A DNA stretch of 64,000 bases from Jeongeupia naejangsanensis. GTDB lineage: Bacteria; Pseudomonadota; Gammaproteobacteria; Burkholderiales; Chitinibacteraceae. The notes beneath the pieces were generated by a model. It was not told where the DNA came from. It saw only the letters and a list, made by a program, of their open reading frames with translations, and ran no database searches. A program made the translations under genes and the position numbers. How positions within the stretch are numbered: position 1 is the stretch's first letter; every line of letters begins with the position of its first letter. The stretch is from assembly GCF_016865585.1 (NCBI RefSeq), contig NZ_JAESND010000006.1, forward strand, positions 124,001 through 188,000, written 5' to 3'. Below, in pieces: positions 51,822 through 59,883 of this stretch.

Positions 51822-52244
51822 TTATTCCGGCCGGAATACCCGGTGGCAGGCAGCACAGGATTCCTCGACCGCGGTAAAGCGGGGCCGGATGTCCTCCATC
51901 GACGCGCCGGCTTCCGCCTGCGCAGCGAGCTGCGTCGTCGCGGTTTCGAGCTTTTGCGCCGCGGCCTTGAACTGGCCGGCGCTGGCGTGGCTGGGGCCGC
52001 TGGCCTCGAATTCGGGGAAATGCGACCACGGTGCCGACGCGAGTGCCTTGAGCTTGTCGGCGCCGGCCTGGAAGGTGGCCGGGTCGTAGGCACTGCGACC
52101 ACGAACCATGCCGCCGAGCGTTTCGCTGGTCCGCAGCATGTCCTTGAAAATGGACTGGCGCAGCGCGCTGGGGGAGTGGGGATCGGACTTCGAGCAGCCG
52201 GCAAGCAGCGCGGCAGTACAGCAGAACAGAATCAGGGATTTCAT
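51822..52244 (-). CDS. Cytochrome c'/c556-type lipoprotein
   Basis: A 140-residue four-helix cytochrome with lipobox LLAGC after a short hydrophobic leader, so probably a periplasm-facing lipoprotein. The heme motif CAACH is close to the C-terminus, as in class II cytochromes c, followed by RVFRPE. WSHFPEF is a conserved core block. It may bind NO or pass electrons. I prefer the ATG at 52244; ATGs at 52256 and 52253 are possible. Confidence 0.82.
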   Translation of the reverse strand: MKSLILFCCTAALLAGCSKSDPHSPSALRQSIFKDMLRTSETLGGMVRGRSAYDPATFQAGADKLKALASAPWSHFPEFEASGPSHASAGQFKAAAQKLETATTQLAAQAEAGASMEDIRPRFTAVEESCAACHRVFRPE

Positions 52245-52302
52245 CGGATACATCATCGAGGGGGTGAAACTACAACGTCGGCCGGGCCGGTCGGTTGACG
52301 GC

Positions 52303-52770
52303 TCAGCGCTGGACCGGTGCGTAGCCGGCCTTGGTCAGCGCTGCCGACCACAGCTGCGGATCCCAGATACGGAACACGTCGTTGCCGACCTGCATGACCG
52401 GCGGAATCAGCTGGGTCTGGCCGGTGGCCTGATAGAACGCGAGCAGCTGGGCTTCCGAGCTGGCCGGGTTGCGCATTTCGTAATCGACGCCGCGCGCATC
52501 GAGCAGCTTTACCGCTTCGGCGCAGGTCGAGCCGCATTGCGGGTTGGTATACAGCACCACGCCGGGGGCCTTGGCTTGTGGGCCGCTCGCTGTCACGGCT
52601 TTGGCGTTGCCGACCACGTTCGGGCGTATCGTCCGTTCGCGACTGTTCTGGCCCGCCGGTGGCTGATCGCTGTAGTGCACCTGGCCGTCGGCGTCGCGCC
52701 ATTGGTAGACCTTGGCACAGGCGGGCAGCGACAGCATCAGGGCTGCGAGAACGACGGGCAGGCGGAGCAT
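52303..52770 (-). CDS. DUF4124-glutaredoxin-like fusion protein
   Basis: A 155-residue exported protein: signal peptide (LRLPVVLAALMLSLPACA), a DUF4124 domain (KVYQWRDADGQVHYSDQPP) and a glutaredoxin-like domain (GVVLYTNPQCGSTCAEAVKL, then IPPVMQVG). The redox pair is CGSTC, five residues, not the usual CPxC. The role is probably periplasmic disulfide or redox chemistry. Start could also be ATG 52800; neither has a strong ribosome site. Confidence 0.75.
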   Translation of the reverse strand: MLRLPVVLAALMLSLPACAKVYQWRDADGQVHYSDQPPAGQNSRERTIRPNVVGNAKAVTASGPQAKAPGVVLYTNPQCGSTCAEAVKLLDARGVDYEMRNPASSEAQLLAFYQATGQTQLIPPVMQVGNDVFRIWDPQLWSAALTKAGYAPVQR

Positions 52771-52823
52771 GGGCGGTCGCGTGGAGGGTAAAGATCGCAT
52801 TGTTTCAAAACCGGCCGCCAACG

Positions 52824-53735
52824 TCACCTGTTCGTGCCCGCCGGTGGCGTATCGTCGCCGGCAAAGATGGCTTGCGACAGGTAGCGGCGCAGCCAGTCGA
52901 GCATCGGCCAGTCACCGCGACCGGTACGCCAGCACAGGCGGACTTCGAGCGCGCTGAACGCGACATCGGTGCAGGCGAGCGCGACCAGACGCCCGGCGAA
53001 GGTCGGATACCGGGCGACATTGCGCGGCACGACTGCCCAGCCGACCCCGAGCGCGGCGAGTTCGGCCACCGCGTAGAGGCTGTCCGAATACCAGACCTGG
53101 GGGCTGAGGCGCTCGTCACCGTCTTCGTTGCCGGTGCGCGGGGTGACGATCAGCTGGCGATGGCGCACCAGCGCCTTGCGGCTGGTTTTGCCGTCGTGCG
53201 CCAGCGGATGGCCGATGCCGGTGACGAGCACGCGCGGGACGGCACCGACCGATTCGGATTCGATCGCACTGTCGTCGGCCAGCCGGCGGTAGGCCAGTCC
53301 GGCATCGACCTGACCGTCGGCGACCCATTCGGCGATTTCGGCGGCCGAACAGTTGAGCACGGTCACCGTGAGCTGCGGATAGGCGTCGGCAAAATCGGCC
53401 AGCAGCTGCATCGCAGGCAGATAGGGGAGGCCTTCGTCGAGCGCCAGCGTGATCTGTCCGGGCGCCTGTCCGCCGAGGGCAAAAGCGCGGTTCTCGAAAT
53501 GCTCGCGCTGGCGCAGCAGCTCGCGCGCCTCGTCGAGCAGCGCACGGCCGGCGTCGGTCAGCACCGGCGTCCGGGCGCTGCGGTCGAACAGTGTCAGGTC
53601 GAGGCTGGCTTCGAGCAGGGCGATGGCGCTGCTGACCGCCGATTGCGCCCGGCCCAGCCGGCGCGCGGCGGCCGAGAACGAACCGGCGTCGACGGCGGCG
53701 ACAAAGGTGGCAAGTTGATCATGGGTCCAGTTCAT
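52824..53735 (-). CDS. LysR-family regulator, divergent from SMR pump
   Basis: A 303-residue LTTR. The N-terminal winged helix has FVAAVDAGSFSAAARRLGRA and QSAVSSAIALLEASLDLTLF; the rest is the two-lobed effector domain. The ATG at 53735 lies only 2 bases from a perfect CATCTGA-TTA-TCAGATG repeat, so the protein may bind over its own ribosome site. The gene faces an SMR pump gene 95 bases away, a likely target. Confidence 0.88.
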   Translation of the reverse strand: MNWTHDQLATFVAAVDAGSFSAAARRLGRAQSAVSSAIALLEASLDLTLFDRSARTPVLTDAGRALLDEARELLRQREHFENRAFALGGQAPGQITLALDEGLPYLPAMQLLADFADAYPQLTVTVLNCSAAEIAEWVADGQVDAGLAYRRLADDSAIESESVGAVPRVLVTGIGHPLAHDGKTSRKALVRHRQLIVTPRTGNEDGDERLSPQVWYSDSLYAVAELAALGVGWAVVPRNVARYPTFAGRLVALACTDVAFSALEVRLCWRTGRGDWPMLDWLRRYLSQAIFAGDDTPPAGTNR

Positions 53736-53736
53736 C

Positions 53737-53753
53737 CATCTGATTATCAGATG
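53737..53753. promoter_or_regulatory. LysR-type operator candidate
   Basis: CATCTGA-TTA-TCAGATG, a perfect 7-bp-arm palindrome, contains the T-N11-A pattern of LTTR boxes. It abuts the lysR start codon and lies 77 bases before the SMR pump start. Confidence 0.6.
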
Positions 53754-53829
53754 CTTTCCAACTTGGTGCCATCGGCTGTGACCGCCAGGATGGCGTCCCA
53801 TCCGCAACCCACCCGAAAGGAGGACACGA

Positions 53830-54162
53830 ATGAATGCCTACCTGATGCTCGGCCTCGCCATCGTGGCCGAGGTGATCGCAACCAGCAGCCTGAAGGCATC
53901 GGACGGCTTCAGCCGGCTGTTGCCGAGCGTGCTGGTCGTGGCCGGCTATGCCACGGCGTTTTACCTGCTGATGCAGGTGATGAAAACGGTGCCGGTCGGC
54001 GTGGCCTACGCGATCTGGTGCGGCGCAGGCATCGTGCTGGTGACGCTGGTGGCCAGTGTGCTGTACCGGCAGCTGCCCGATCTGGCCGCGTGGGCCGGCA
54101 TTGCGCTGATCATTACCGGCGTCGCCGTGATCCAGCTGTTTTCGAAGATCAGCGCACACTGA
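53830..54162 (+). CDS. Small multidrug resistance (SMR/EmrE-type) protein
   Basis: A 110-residue protein with four membrane helices. The essential membrane glutamate is in LGLAIVAEVIATSSLKAS; VPVGVAYAIWCGAGIV is the SMR signature. It works as a dimer, exchanging protons for cationic compounds or guanidinium. AAAGGAGG precedes the ATG. It is divergent from a LysR regulator with an operator-like palindrome between them. Confidence 0.92.
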   Translation: MNAYLMLGLAIVAEVIATSSLKASDGFSRLLPSVLVVAGYATAFYLLMQVMKTVPVGVAYAIWCGAGIVLVTLVASVLYRQLPDLAAWAGIALIITGVAVIQLFSKISAH

Positions 54163-54164
54163 AC

Positions 54165-54620
54165 CTACTGCTGCGAGCGGGTCAGCAGCACGACACGGTT
54201 GCGGTCGATGTCCAGCGTCAGTTGCCAGTCCAGCCGTTTCTGGCTGCAGATCGGCAGGATGGTCGATGCCAGCCATTGCTGGGCATCGTTGCGCCGCAGC
54301 GCATAGCGGTTGCTGCCCATGTCCATGCCCGACATCGCCCACTCGGCATGCACTTCGTCGGCCTTGCCGCTCAGGACCAGTTCGACCGGCGCCTTAGTGC
54401 TGAGGGGGGCCTTGCTCTTGAGCAGGTACTCGTGGTTTTCCAGTTTGAAGCGGCAGCCGGCGACGAGGTCGTCGCATTGCTGGGTGACGATGGTATTGAC
54501 CTGCTGCTGGTTGAACCACGTGGCCGGACGAACCCAGCCGTAATGCCAGCCTGCGCCGAAGGCGATCAGCAGGACCACGGCGACGCGCAGCAGCGCGCGT
54601 TTCAGCATCTTGTCTTTCAT
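54165..54620 (-). CDS. Hypothetical membrane-anchored protein
   Basis: A 151-residue protein with one N-terminal hydrophobic segment (LRVAVVLLIAFGAGWHYGW), then a soluble region with paired cysteines (QQCDDLVAGCRF) and MSGMDMGSNRYAL. The soluble part is presumably periplasmic. I do not recognise the family. ATG at 54620 overlaps the Nudix-ThiE stop (ATGA), so translation is coupled. Confidence 0.7.
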   Translation of the reverse strand: MKDKMLKRALLRVAVVLLIAFGAGWHYGWVRPATWFNQQQVNTIVTQQCDDLVAGCRFKLENHEYLLKSKAPLSTKAPVELVLSGKADEVHAEWAMSGMDMGSNRYALRRNDAQQWLASTILPICSQKRLDWQLTLDIDRNRVVLLTRSQQ

Positions 54621-55585
54621 GCCTTGCTCCATGCCATCGAGAGTTGCGCGACGCCATGGCCGCCGTGGACTTGTGCGGTGGTGACGTCGTCGTCACCCAT
54701 GCCGCCGATCGCATAAATCGGAAACGGCCAGCCGGCATCGGTCAGCGCGGCGAAACCGTTCCAGCCCAGCGCGGTCTGGCCGGGATGGGATACGGTCTCG
54801 GCGACATGGCCGAGCAAGGCGTAGTCGGCACCGATGCGCCGGGCGACCGCCAGTTCATCGGCGTTGTGTGCCGATACGCCGAGCCAGTCGAGGCCACGCG
54901 GGCGCCGGTCCAGTGACGCGGCGATCCGTGCCGGCAACTGGACACCGTCGGCATTCAGTTCGCGGGCGAGTTCGATGTCCCCGTGCAGCAATACGCGGCA
55001 ATCGCGAAGGCGGGCGCGGGCCAGTACTTCGGTCGCCAGAGCACGGTAGTCGGCGGCGGCAAGTTGCGGTTCGCGCAGCACCAGCCAGCGCAGGCCGCCC
55101 TGACCGGCTGGCTGCGCCAGGCGCCGGTCCAGCCGGGCCAGCCATTCATCGATGCCCAGCGTATCCGCCTGTGACAGCGCCAGTACCGGTGGCAGGGCCA
55201 GACCGCGCAGGATCGGGCCGTTGGCCGGCAGGATCGGGGACACATTCAGTGCGCCGGGCGTCTGCCATGCGAACGACTGGCCCTCGTGCGGCTGGGGTTC
55301 GCCGTCCCAGCCGGTGACGCGGAAGAACTGCAGCCGGACCGTCGCGTGCGGATAGGTGAAGGTCTGCACCAGCCACGGCGTGGCTGCGGTAACGGTGATG
55401 CCCATTTCCTCGTGCAACTCGCGCTTCAGCGCATCCAGCCCGGTTTCACCGGCTTCGAGCTTGCCGCCGGGGAATTCCCAGTAACCGGCGTACGGCTTGC
55501 CGGCCGGGCGGCTGCCGAGCAGGAAAGTACCGTCGGGGCGGAGCAGGATGCCGGCGGCGACGTGGGTGATGCGCGGTGCGGTCAT
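54617..55585 (-). CDS. Nudix (MutT-like) hydrolase fused to ThiE-like domain
   Basis: A 322-residue fusion. The N-terminal Nudix domain has the box GGKLEAGETGLDALKRELHE ending EEMGI (about 38-60) and resembles 8-oxo-dGTP hydrolase MutT. The C-terminal half (about 140-322) has a thiamine-phosphate-synthase-like barrel: GVSAHNADELAVARRIGADY and YAIGGM. The ThiE pyrimidine/phosphate loop reads GHVAETVSHPGQ rather than GPIFPT-like, so ThiE activity is doubtful. ATG at 55585 is preferred. Upstream neighbour is the DUF815 ATPase on the same strand. Confidence 0.87.
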   Translation of the reverse strand: MTAPRITHVAAGILLRPDGTFLLGSRPAGKPYAGYWEFPGGKLEAGETGLDALKRELHEEMGITVTAATPWLVQTFTYPHATVRLQFFRVTGWDGEPQPHEGQSFAWQTPGALNVSPILPANGPILRGLALPPVLALSQADTLGIDEWLARLDRRLAQPAGQGGLRWLVLREPQLAAADYRALATEVLARARLRDCRVLLHGDIELARELNADGVQLPARIAASLDRRPRGLDWLGVSAHNADELAVARRIGADYALLGHVAETVSHPGQTALGWNGFAALTDAGWPFPIYAIGGMGDDDVTTAQVHGGHGVAQLSMAWSKA

Positions 55586-55672
55586 GGCTGAATCGGGCAG
55601 GGAAGGAAGGCGGCGATTGTACCGTGCCGGCACCGGCGGCATGGCGGGAATCCTGCGTGCCGGCGCGAAGGT

Positions 55673-56542
55673 TCAGCCGGCCTTGCCGACCCAGTCGCGG
55701 GCGAACTGCCAGGCAACGCGCCCGCTGCGCGAGCCGCGTCCCTGTGCCCATTGCAGCGCTTCGCGCTCGGTCTGTTCATGCCAGTCGGTGACGCCGAAGT
55801 GGCCGAGCCACAGTTTGCAGGCGTTGAGGTAGTCGTTCTGGTCGAAGCCGTAGAACGACAGCCACAGGCCGAAGCGCTCGGACAGCGCGACTTTTTCCTC
55901 GATCGCTTCGGAAAAGTGGATTTCGTCACCCTCGTAGCGCGTCTGGGCATTTTCGCTGAAGTATTCCGGCACCAGATGGCGGCGGTTCGACGTGGCATAG
56001 ATCAGCACGTTGGCACTGGGCGCGGCGATCGAGCCGTCGAGTGCGGTTTTCAGCGCCTGATAACCCCAGTCGCCTTCCTCGAAACTGAGGTCGTCGCAGA
56101 ACAGGATGAAACGTTCCGGCCGGTTGGCGACCTGTTCGACGATGTCGGGCAGATCGGTCAGGTGGGTCTTTTCGACCTCGATCAGCCGCAAGCCCTGATC
56201 CTTGAACTCGTTCCATACGGCCTTGACCAGCGAGCTTTTGCCGCAACCGCGCGAGCCGGTCAGCAGTACGTTGTTGGCGGGCCGGCCCTCGACGAACTGG
56301 CGGGTATTGGCAACGAGCAGATTCTTCTGGCGGTCGATATTGCACAGCGAGGCCAGCGTGATCGTGTGCGGATGCAGCACCGGCTGCAGGGCAACGCGCT
56401 GATCGAAGCTGCGCCAGCGATAGGCCTGTGCCTGCCAGTCGTTGGCCGGTGGCAGGGCCGGCAGCCGGCGTTCGTACTCATCCAGCAAACGCTCGCCACG
56501 GGCAAGCAGATCAAGCAGCGGGGAAAGCCATGTCTCGTTCAT
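55673..56542 (-). CDS. DUF815 AAA-type ATPase
   Basis: A 289-residue ATPase. Walker A is LLTGSRGCGKSSLVKAV (about 93-109) and Walker B ILFCDDLSFEE, followed by the DUF815 block YATSNRRHLVPEYFSE. DUF815 proteins are widespread with no fixed function. Frequent pairing with a Nudix-ThiE fusion downstream, as here, occurs in betaproteobacteria. Starts at ATG 56542. Confidence 0.87.
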   Translation of the reverse strand: MNETWLSPLLDLLARGERLLDEYERRLPALPPANDWQAQAYRWRSFDQRVALQPVLHPHTITLASLCNIDRQKNLLVANTRQFVEGRPANNVLLTGSRGCGKSSLVKAVWNEFKDQGLRLIEVEKTHLTDLPDIVEQVANRPERFILFCDDLSFEEGDWGYQALKTALDGSIAAPSANVLIYATSNRRHLVPEYFSENAQTRYEGDEIHFSEAIEEKVALSERFGLWLSFYGFDQNDYLNACKLWLGHFGVTDWHEQTEREALQWAQGRGSRSGRVAWQFARDWVGKAG

Positions 56543-56603
56543 CGTCGTTCCGGGCGGAGGAGGGAACGGCCATCTTACCCGGCGCCGTGCACGGCGCGCA
56601 GAT

Positions 56604-56636
56604 ACAGAAAAAGGGGCACATGGCCCCTTTTCTGTA
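56604..56636 (-). terminator. Terminator of YfaZ-like gene
   Basis: ACAGAAAA(A)GGGGC / GCCCCTTTTCTGT around ACAT; a run of T follows on the minus strand. It lies between the YfaZ-like stop and the DUF815 start. Confidence 0.85.
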
Positions 56637-56653
56637 CTGCCCGATCAGGTCGG

Positions 56654-57193
56654 TCAGAAGCGCACGCCAAGGCCGCCATAGATGCCGTCGGCAATGCTGA
56701 TCTTGTCGCCGTGGTCGCGGTCGATTGCGGTATAGCGGTAGCCGACGTCGATCGACAGCGGCTTGATCACGTTCCAGCGCACGCCGATCGCGGTATCGGT
56801 GAAGCTCTTGATGTCGCCGCTGGCGAAGCTTTCCGGCGCGTAATAGGCGCTGCCGTAGACGGCGAAGTGTTCGCCGAGCGGAATGGTCAGACGGCCGCCG
56901 ACGGCACCGGCGTATTCGGTGTCGTCGTGCTTCGGCGACAGGTAGACGGCCTTGACGCCGAGCGCGGCATCGACGACCGGAACCGGCAGCTTGATGCCGA
57001 GGCCGAGGCCGCCAACTTCACCCTTGTGGTCGTTGTGGGTCCAGTCGGCCGAGAAGTCGATGCCCAGCAGCGCGGCATTGCCGTCGATGTGCTGGTACTC
57101 GTCGCCAACCTGGCCGTTGAGTTCGATGGCATTGGCGGCGGTGGCCGAAATGGCGAGCAGGGCGGCGAGAAGTACTTTCTTGGCGTGATGCAT
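56654..57193 (-). CDS. YfaZ-like outer-membrane protein
   Basis: A 179-residue protein with signal peptide (LLAALLAISATAANA) and alternating beta strands ending in GGLGVRF, as in small barrels. Blocks YLSPKHDDTEYAGAVGGRL and VDVGYRY-like IDVGYRYTAID fit the YfaZ family. Function is unknown. AGGACAATCACA precedes the ATG. Alone between a terminator and a divergent Nudix gene. Confidence 0.75.
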   Translation of the reverse strand: MHHAKKVLLAALLAISATAANAIELNGQVGDEYQHIDGNAALLGIDFSADWTHNDHKGEVGGLGLGIKLPVPVVDAALGVKAVYLSPKHDDTEYAGAVGGRLTIPLGEHFAVYGSAYYAPESFASGDIKSFTDTAIGVRWNVIKPLSIDVGYRYTAIDRDHGDKISIADGIYGGLGVRF

Positions 57194-57404
57194 TGTGATT
57201 GTCCTGTCAGCTGTGCCGGCAGTGAAACAACCGGCTCGGGATTTTTATGCCGGAAAGGATAAACGCCCGTGCAACGGTTGTGAGGTGTAATTATTTGGCC
57301 TCGTCCGCGTCTCAGGAATCGGCGTGTCGGCGGCGGCGGTCACCGGCGCGACATGGATCGGCGCTACACTGCGGCTTACCGCCTATTTCATTGGAAACCC
57401 GCGC

Positions 57405-57947
57405 ATGCAAGACGACCTGCACCTGACCGAAACCCGCATCAACGGCGAACGTGTTTACGACGGTGCGCTGTTGCATATCAACCGCGATCGCGTGCGCCTG
57501 CCCGACGGCAACGAGGCGGTGCGCGAGTACGTCGTGCACCCGGGCGCGGTGATGATCATTCCGGTGCTGCCGGACGGGCGCTTGCTGATGGAGCGGCAAT
57601 TCCGCTATCCGCTGAACCGGGTGTTCGTCGAATTTCCGGCCGGCAAGCTCGATGCCGGCGAGGAATTGCTGGCGTGCGCACAGCGCGAGCTCGAAGAGGA
57701 GACCGGTTACACGGCGACGCGCTGGGATTACCTCGGCGTCACCCATCCGGTGATCAGTTACGCGACCGAGGAAATCCATCTGTTCCTCGCGCGCGAGCTG
57801 ACCGCGGGCGAGGCGAAGCTGGACGAAGGCGAGTTCGTCGAAACCGTGGCGATGCCGCTGTCGACGCTGGTGGCCGGCGTGCTGGACGGCAGCATCACCG
57901 ATGCCAAGACCGTGGCCGGCATTTTCTGGGCGCAGCAAAAGCTCTGA
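57405..57947 (+). CDS. nudF: ADP-ribose pyrophosphatase-type Nudix hydrolase
   Basis: A 180-residue Nudix protein: AGKLDAGEELLACAQRELEE then ETGY is the Nudix box, with HPGAVMIIPVLPDG and RQFRYPLNR before it, typical of ADP-ribose pyrophosphatases. ATG at 57405 (MQDDLHLTETR) is chosen over an upstream frame start at 57324. It ends at a shared terminator with cysB. Substrate could also be another NDP-sugar. Confidence 0.82.
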   Translation: MQDDLHLTETRINGERVYDGALLHINRDRVRLPDGNEAVREYVVHPGAVMIIPVLPDGRLLMERQFRYPLNRVFVEFPAGKLDAGEELLACAQRELEEETGYTATRWDYLGVTHPVISYATEEIHLFLARELTAGEAKLDEGEFVETVAMPLSTLVAGVLDGSITDAKTVAGIFWAQQKL

Positions 57948-57967
57948 TTTCATCGGGTGCCCGAACG

Positions 57968-57996
57968 AAAACAACCCCGCCGAGCGGGGTTGTTTT
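57968..57996. terminator. Bidirectional terminator, nudF / cysB
   Basis: AAAACAACCCCGC CGA GCGGGGTTGTTTT is a perfect 13-bp stem with A and T flanks, between convergent genes. Confidence 0.92.
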
Positions 57997-58031
57997 GTTT
58001 CTGACTCATCCGGCACGACCGATGGGCCGGC

Positions 58032-58973
58032 TTATTCGTCGTCGTCGATCTCGCACATCAGCGCGCCTTGCACGACGTCGCGGCTCAACTGTGGCGCAAA
58101 CAGCGAAATGAAGTCGAAGGCATAGCCGCGCAGGTAGGCATCGCGGCGGACGCCGATCCGGGTCGTCGACGGTTCGAACAGATGGCCCGCGTCGATGGCG
58201 ACCAGACCGAGATCGCGTTCGGGCTCGAAGGCCATCGCCGCAATGATGCCGACACCGAGGCCGAGCGACACATAAGTCTTGATCACGTCGGTGTCGATTG
58301 CGGTGAGCACGACGTTGGGTGTCAGCCCGGCGGCCTCGAACGCGCTATTGATCTTGTTGCGGCCGGTGAAGGCGAAATCGTAGGTAATCAGCGGGTAGGC
58401 GGCGACGTCGGCGAGTGCCAGCGGTCGGGTCAGTCCGGTCAGCGGATGATCCTGCGGCACGACGATGTCGCGGTTCCAGTCGTAGCAGTCGAGCATCGCC
58501 AGTTCCGGATAATGATCGATCCCTTCGGTGGCGATGGCGATGTCGGCATCGCCGTCGACGACCATTTCGCTGATCTGCGTCGGGCTGCCCTGCTTGATCG
58601 ACAGCCGCACCTTCGGGTAGCGCGACAGGAAGGCCTTGATGGTTTTCGGCAGTGCGTAGCGCGCCTGCGTGTGCGTGGTCGCGATCGTCAGGCTGCCGCC
58701 ATCGACGTTGACGAATTCTTCGCCGATGCGCTTGAGGTTCTGCGCCTGCATCAGCATCCGTTCGGAAATGCGCAGGATTTCACGCCCGGGCGCCGTGACG
58801 TCGACGACGCGCTTGCCGTTACGGATGAAGATCTGCACGCCGAGTTCGTCCTCGAGCAGACGGATCTGCTTGGAAATCCCCGGTTGCGAGGTGTGCAGTT
58901 TTTCCGCCGCTTCGGACACATTCAGGCCCTGTTTGGCGACTTCGACAAGGTAGCGCAGCTGTTGCAGTTTCAT
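58032..58973 (-). CDS. cysB: LysR-family sulfur regulator CysB
   Basis: A 313-residue regulator. The N-terminus MKLQQLRYLVEVAKQGLNVS and LHTSQPGISKQIRLLEDEL match CysB/Cbl. The sensor domain has IATTHTQARYALPKTIKAFL and AIATEGIDHYPEL. CysB activates sulfate assimilation with acetylserine as inducer. It is divergent from a TauE-like exporter and cysH, expected targets, across 104 bases that are AT-rich (including CTATTATCCTAACATATC). Confidence 0.92.
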   Translation of the reverse strand: MKLQQLRYLVEVAKQGLNVSEAAEKLHTSQPGISKQIRLLEDELGVQIFIRNGKRVVDVTAPGREILRISERMLMQAQNLKRIGEEFVNVDGGSLTIATTHTQARYALPKTIKAFLSRYPKVRLSIKQGSPTQISEMVVDGDADIAIATEGIDHYPELAMLDCYDWNRDIVVPQDHPLTGLTRPLALADVAAYPLITYDFAFTGRNKINSAFEAAGLTPNVVLTAIDTDVIKTYVSLGLGVGIIAAMAFEPERDLGLVAIDAGHLFEPSTTRIGVRRDAYLRGYAFDFISLFAPQLSRDVVQGALMCEIDDDE

Positions 58974-59077
58974 GGCGGATATCAAATAACCGAGGATTCT
59001 ATTATCCTAACATATCAATCTAAGTTGCTATAAAAGCCGTTGCTATCATCGCCGCTCGAATCTAGGAAGCACGCGGC

Positions 59078-59854
59078 ATGGAACTGGCTTACATCATTGC
59101 GGGACTCGCAGTCGGCTTTGTCGTCGGCATGACCGGCGTCGGCGGCGGTTCGCTGATGACGCCCATCCTGCTGTTCTTCGGCATCAGCCCGGCCACGGCC
59201 GTCGGCACGGATTTGCTGTACGCGGCCATCACCAAGTCCGGCGGCGTCTTGGTGCACCAGCGGGCCCGCAACATCGACTGGAAAATCACCGGCTGGCTGG
59301 CTGCCGGCAGCGTACCGGCCGCAGCGGCCACGGTGTTGTTGCTGCACAACTGGCACGGCGATATCGATACGGTCAACCGCATCATCAAGCATGGTCTCGG
59401 CATCGCCTTGCTGCTGACGGCGGTGGCGATCGTGTTCAAGCAGAAACTGCTGACGCTGGCGCAAACCCATGCCAGTGACTGGCTGGCGATGCCCGACGAG
59501 CGCCGCAACGTCTACACGGTGATCGTCGGCCTGTTGCTGGGCGTGATCGTGACGCTGACATCGATCGGCGCCGGCGCGCTGGGTACCGTCGCCCTGTTCA
59601 TGCTGTACCCGCTGCTGCCGACCTCGCGCCTCGTCGGCACCGAAATCGCCCACGCCGTACCGCTGACGCTGGTTGCCGGCCTCGGCCATGCCGGTCTCGG
59701 CAACATCGACTGGCACCTGCTGGCCAATCTGCTGATCGGCTCGCTGCCGGCCATCTATTTCGGCAGCAAGCTTGCCGGGCGCGTACCGGACCGCGTGCTC
59801 CGGCCGTTGCTGGCGGTGATGCTGGTGGTAACGGGCACCAAACTGGTATTTTGA
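59078..59854 (+). CDS. TauE/SafE-family sulfite/sulfonate exporter
   Basis: A 258-residue membrane protein with about eight segments, showing the paired TauE/SafE repeats: GMTGVGGGSLMTPILL at the start and TSIGAGALGTVALFML in the second half. Such proteins are thought to export sulfite, sulfoacetate or related anions. It starts after AGGAAG and precedes cysH by 29 bases. With cysB divergent, a link to sulfur assimilation is probable. Confidence 0.88.
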   Translation: MELAYIIAGLAVGFVVGMTGVGGGSLMTPILLFFGISPATAVGTDLLYAAITKSGGVLVHQRARNIDWKITGWLAAGSVPAAAATVLLLHNWHGDIDTVNRIIKHGLGIALLLTAVAIVFKQKLLTLAQTHASDWLAMPDERRNVYTVIVGLLLGVIVTLTSIGAGALGTVALFMLYPLLPTSRLVGTEIAHAVPLTLVAGLGHAGLGNIDWHLLANLLIGSLPAIYFGSKLAGRVPDRVLRPLLAVMLVVTGTKLVF

Positions 59855-59883
59855 TCGCAACGATTCACGCATCCGGAGTTCGC

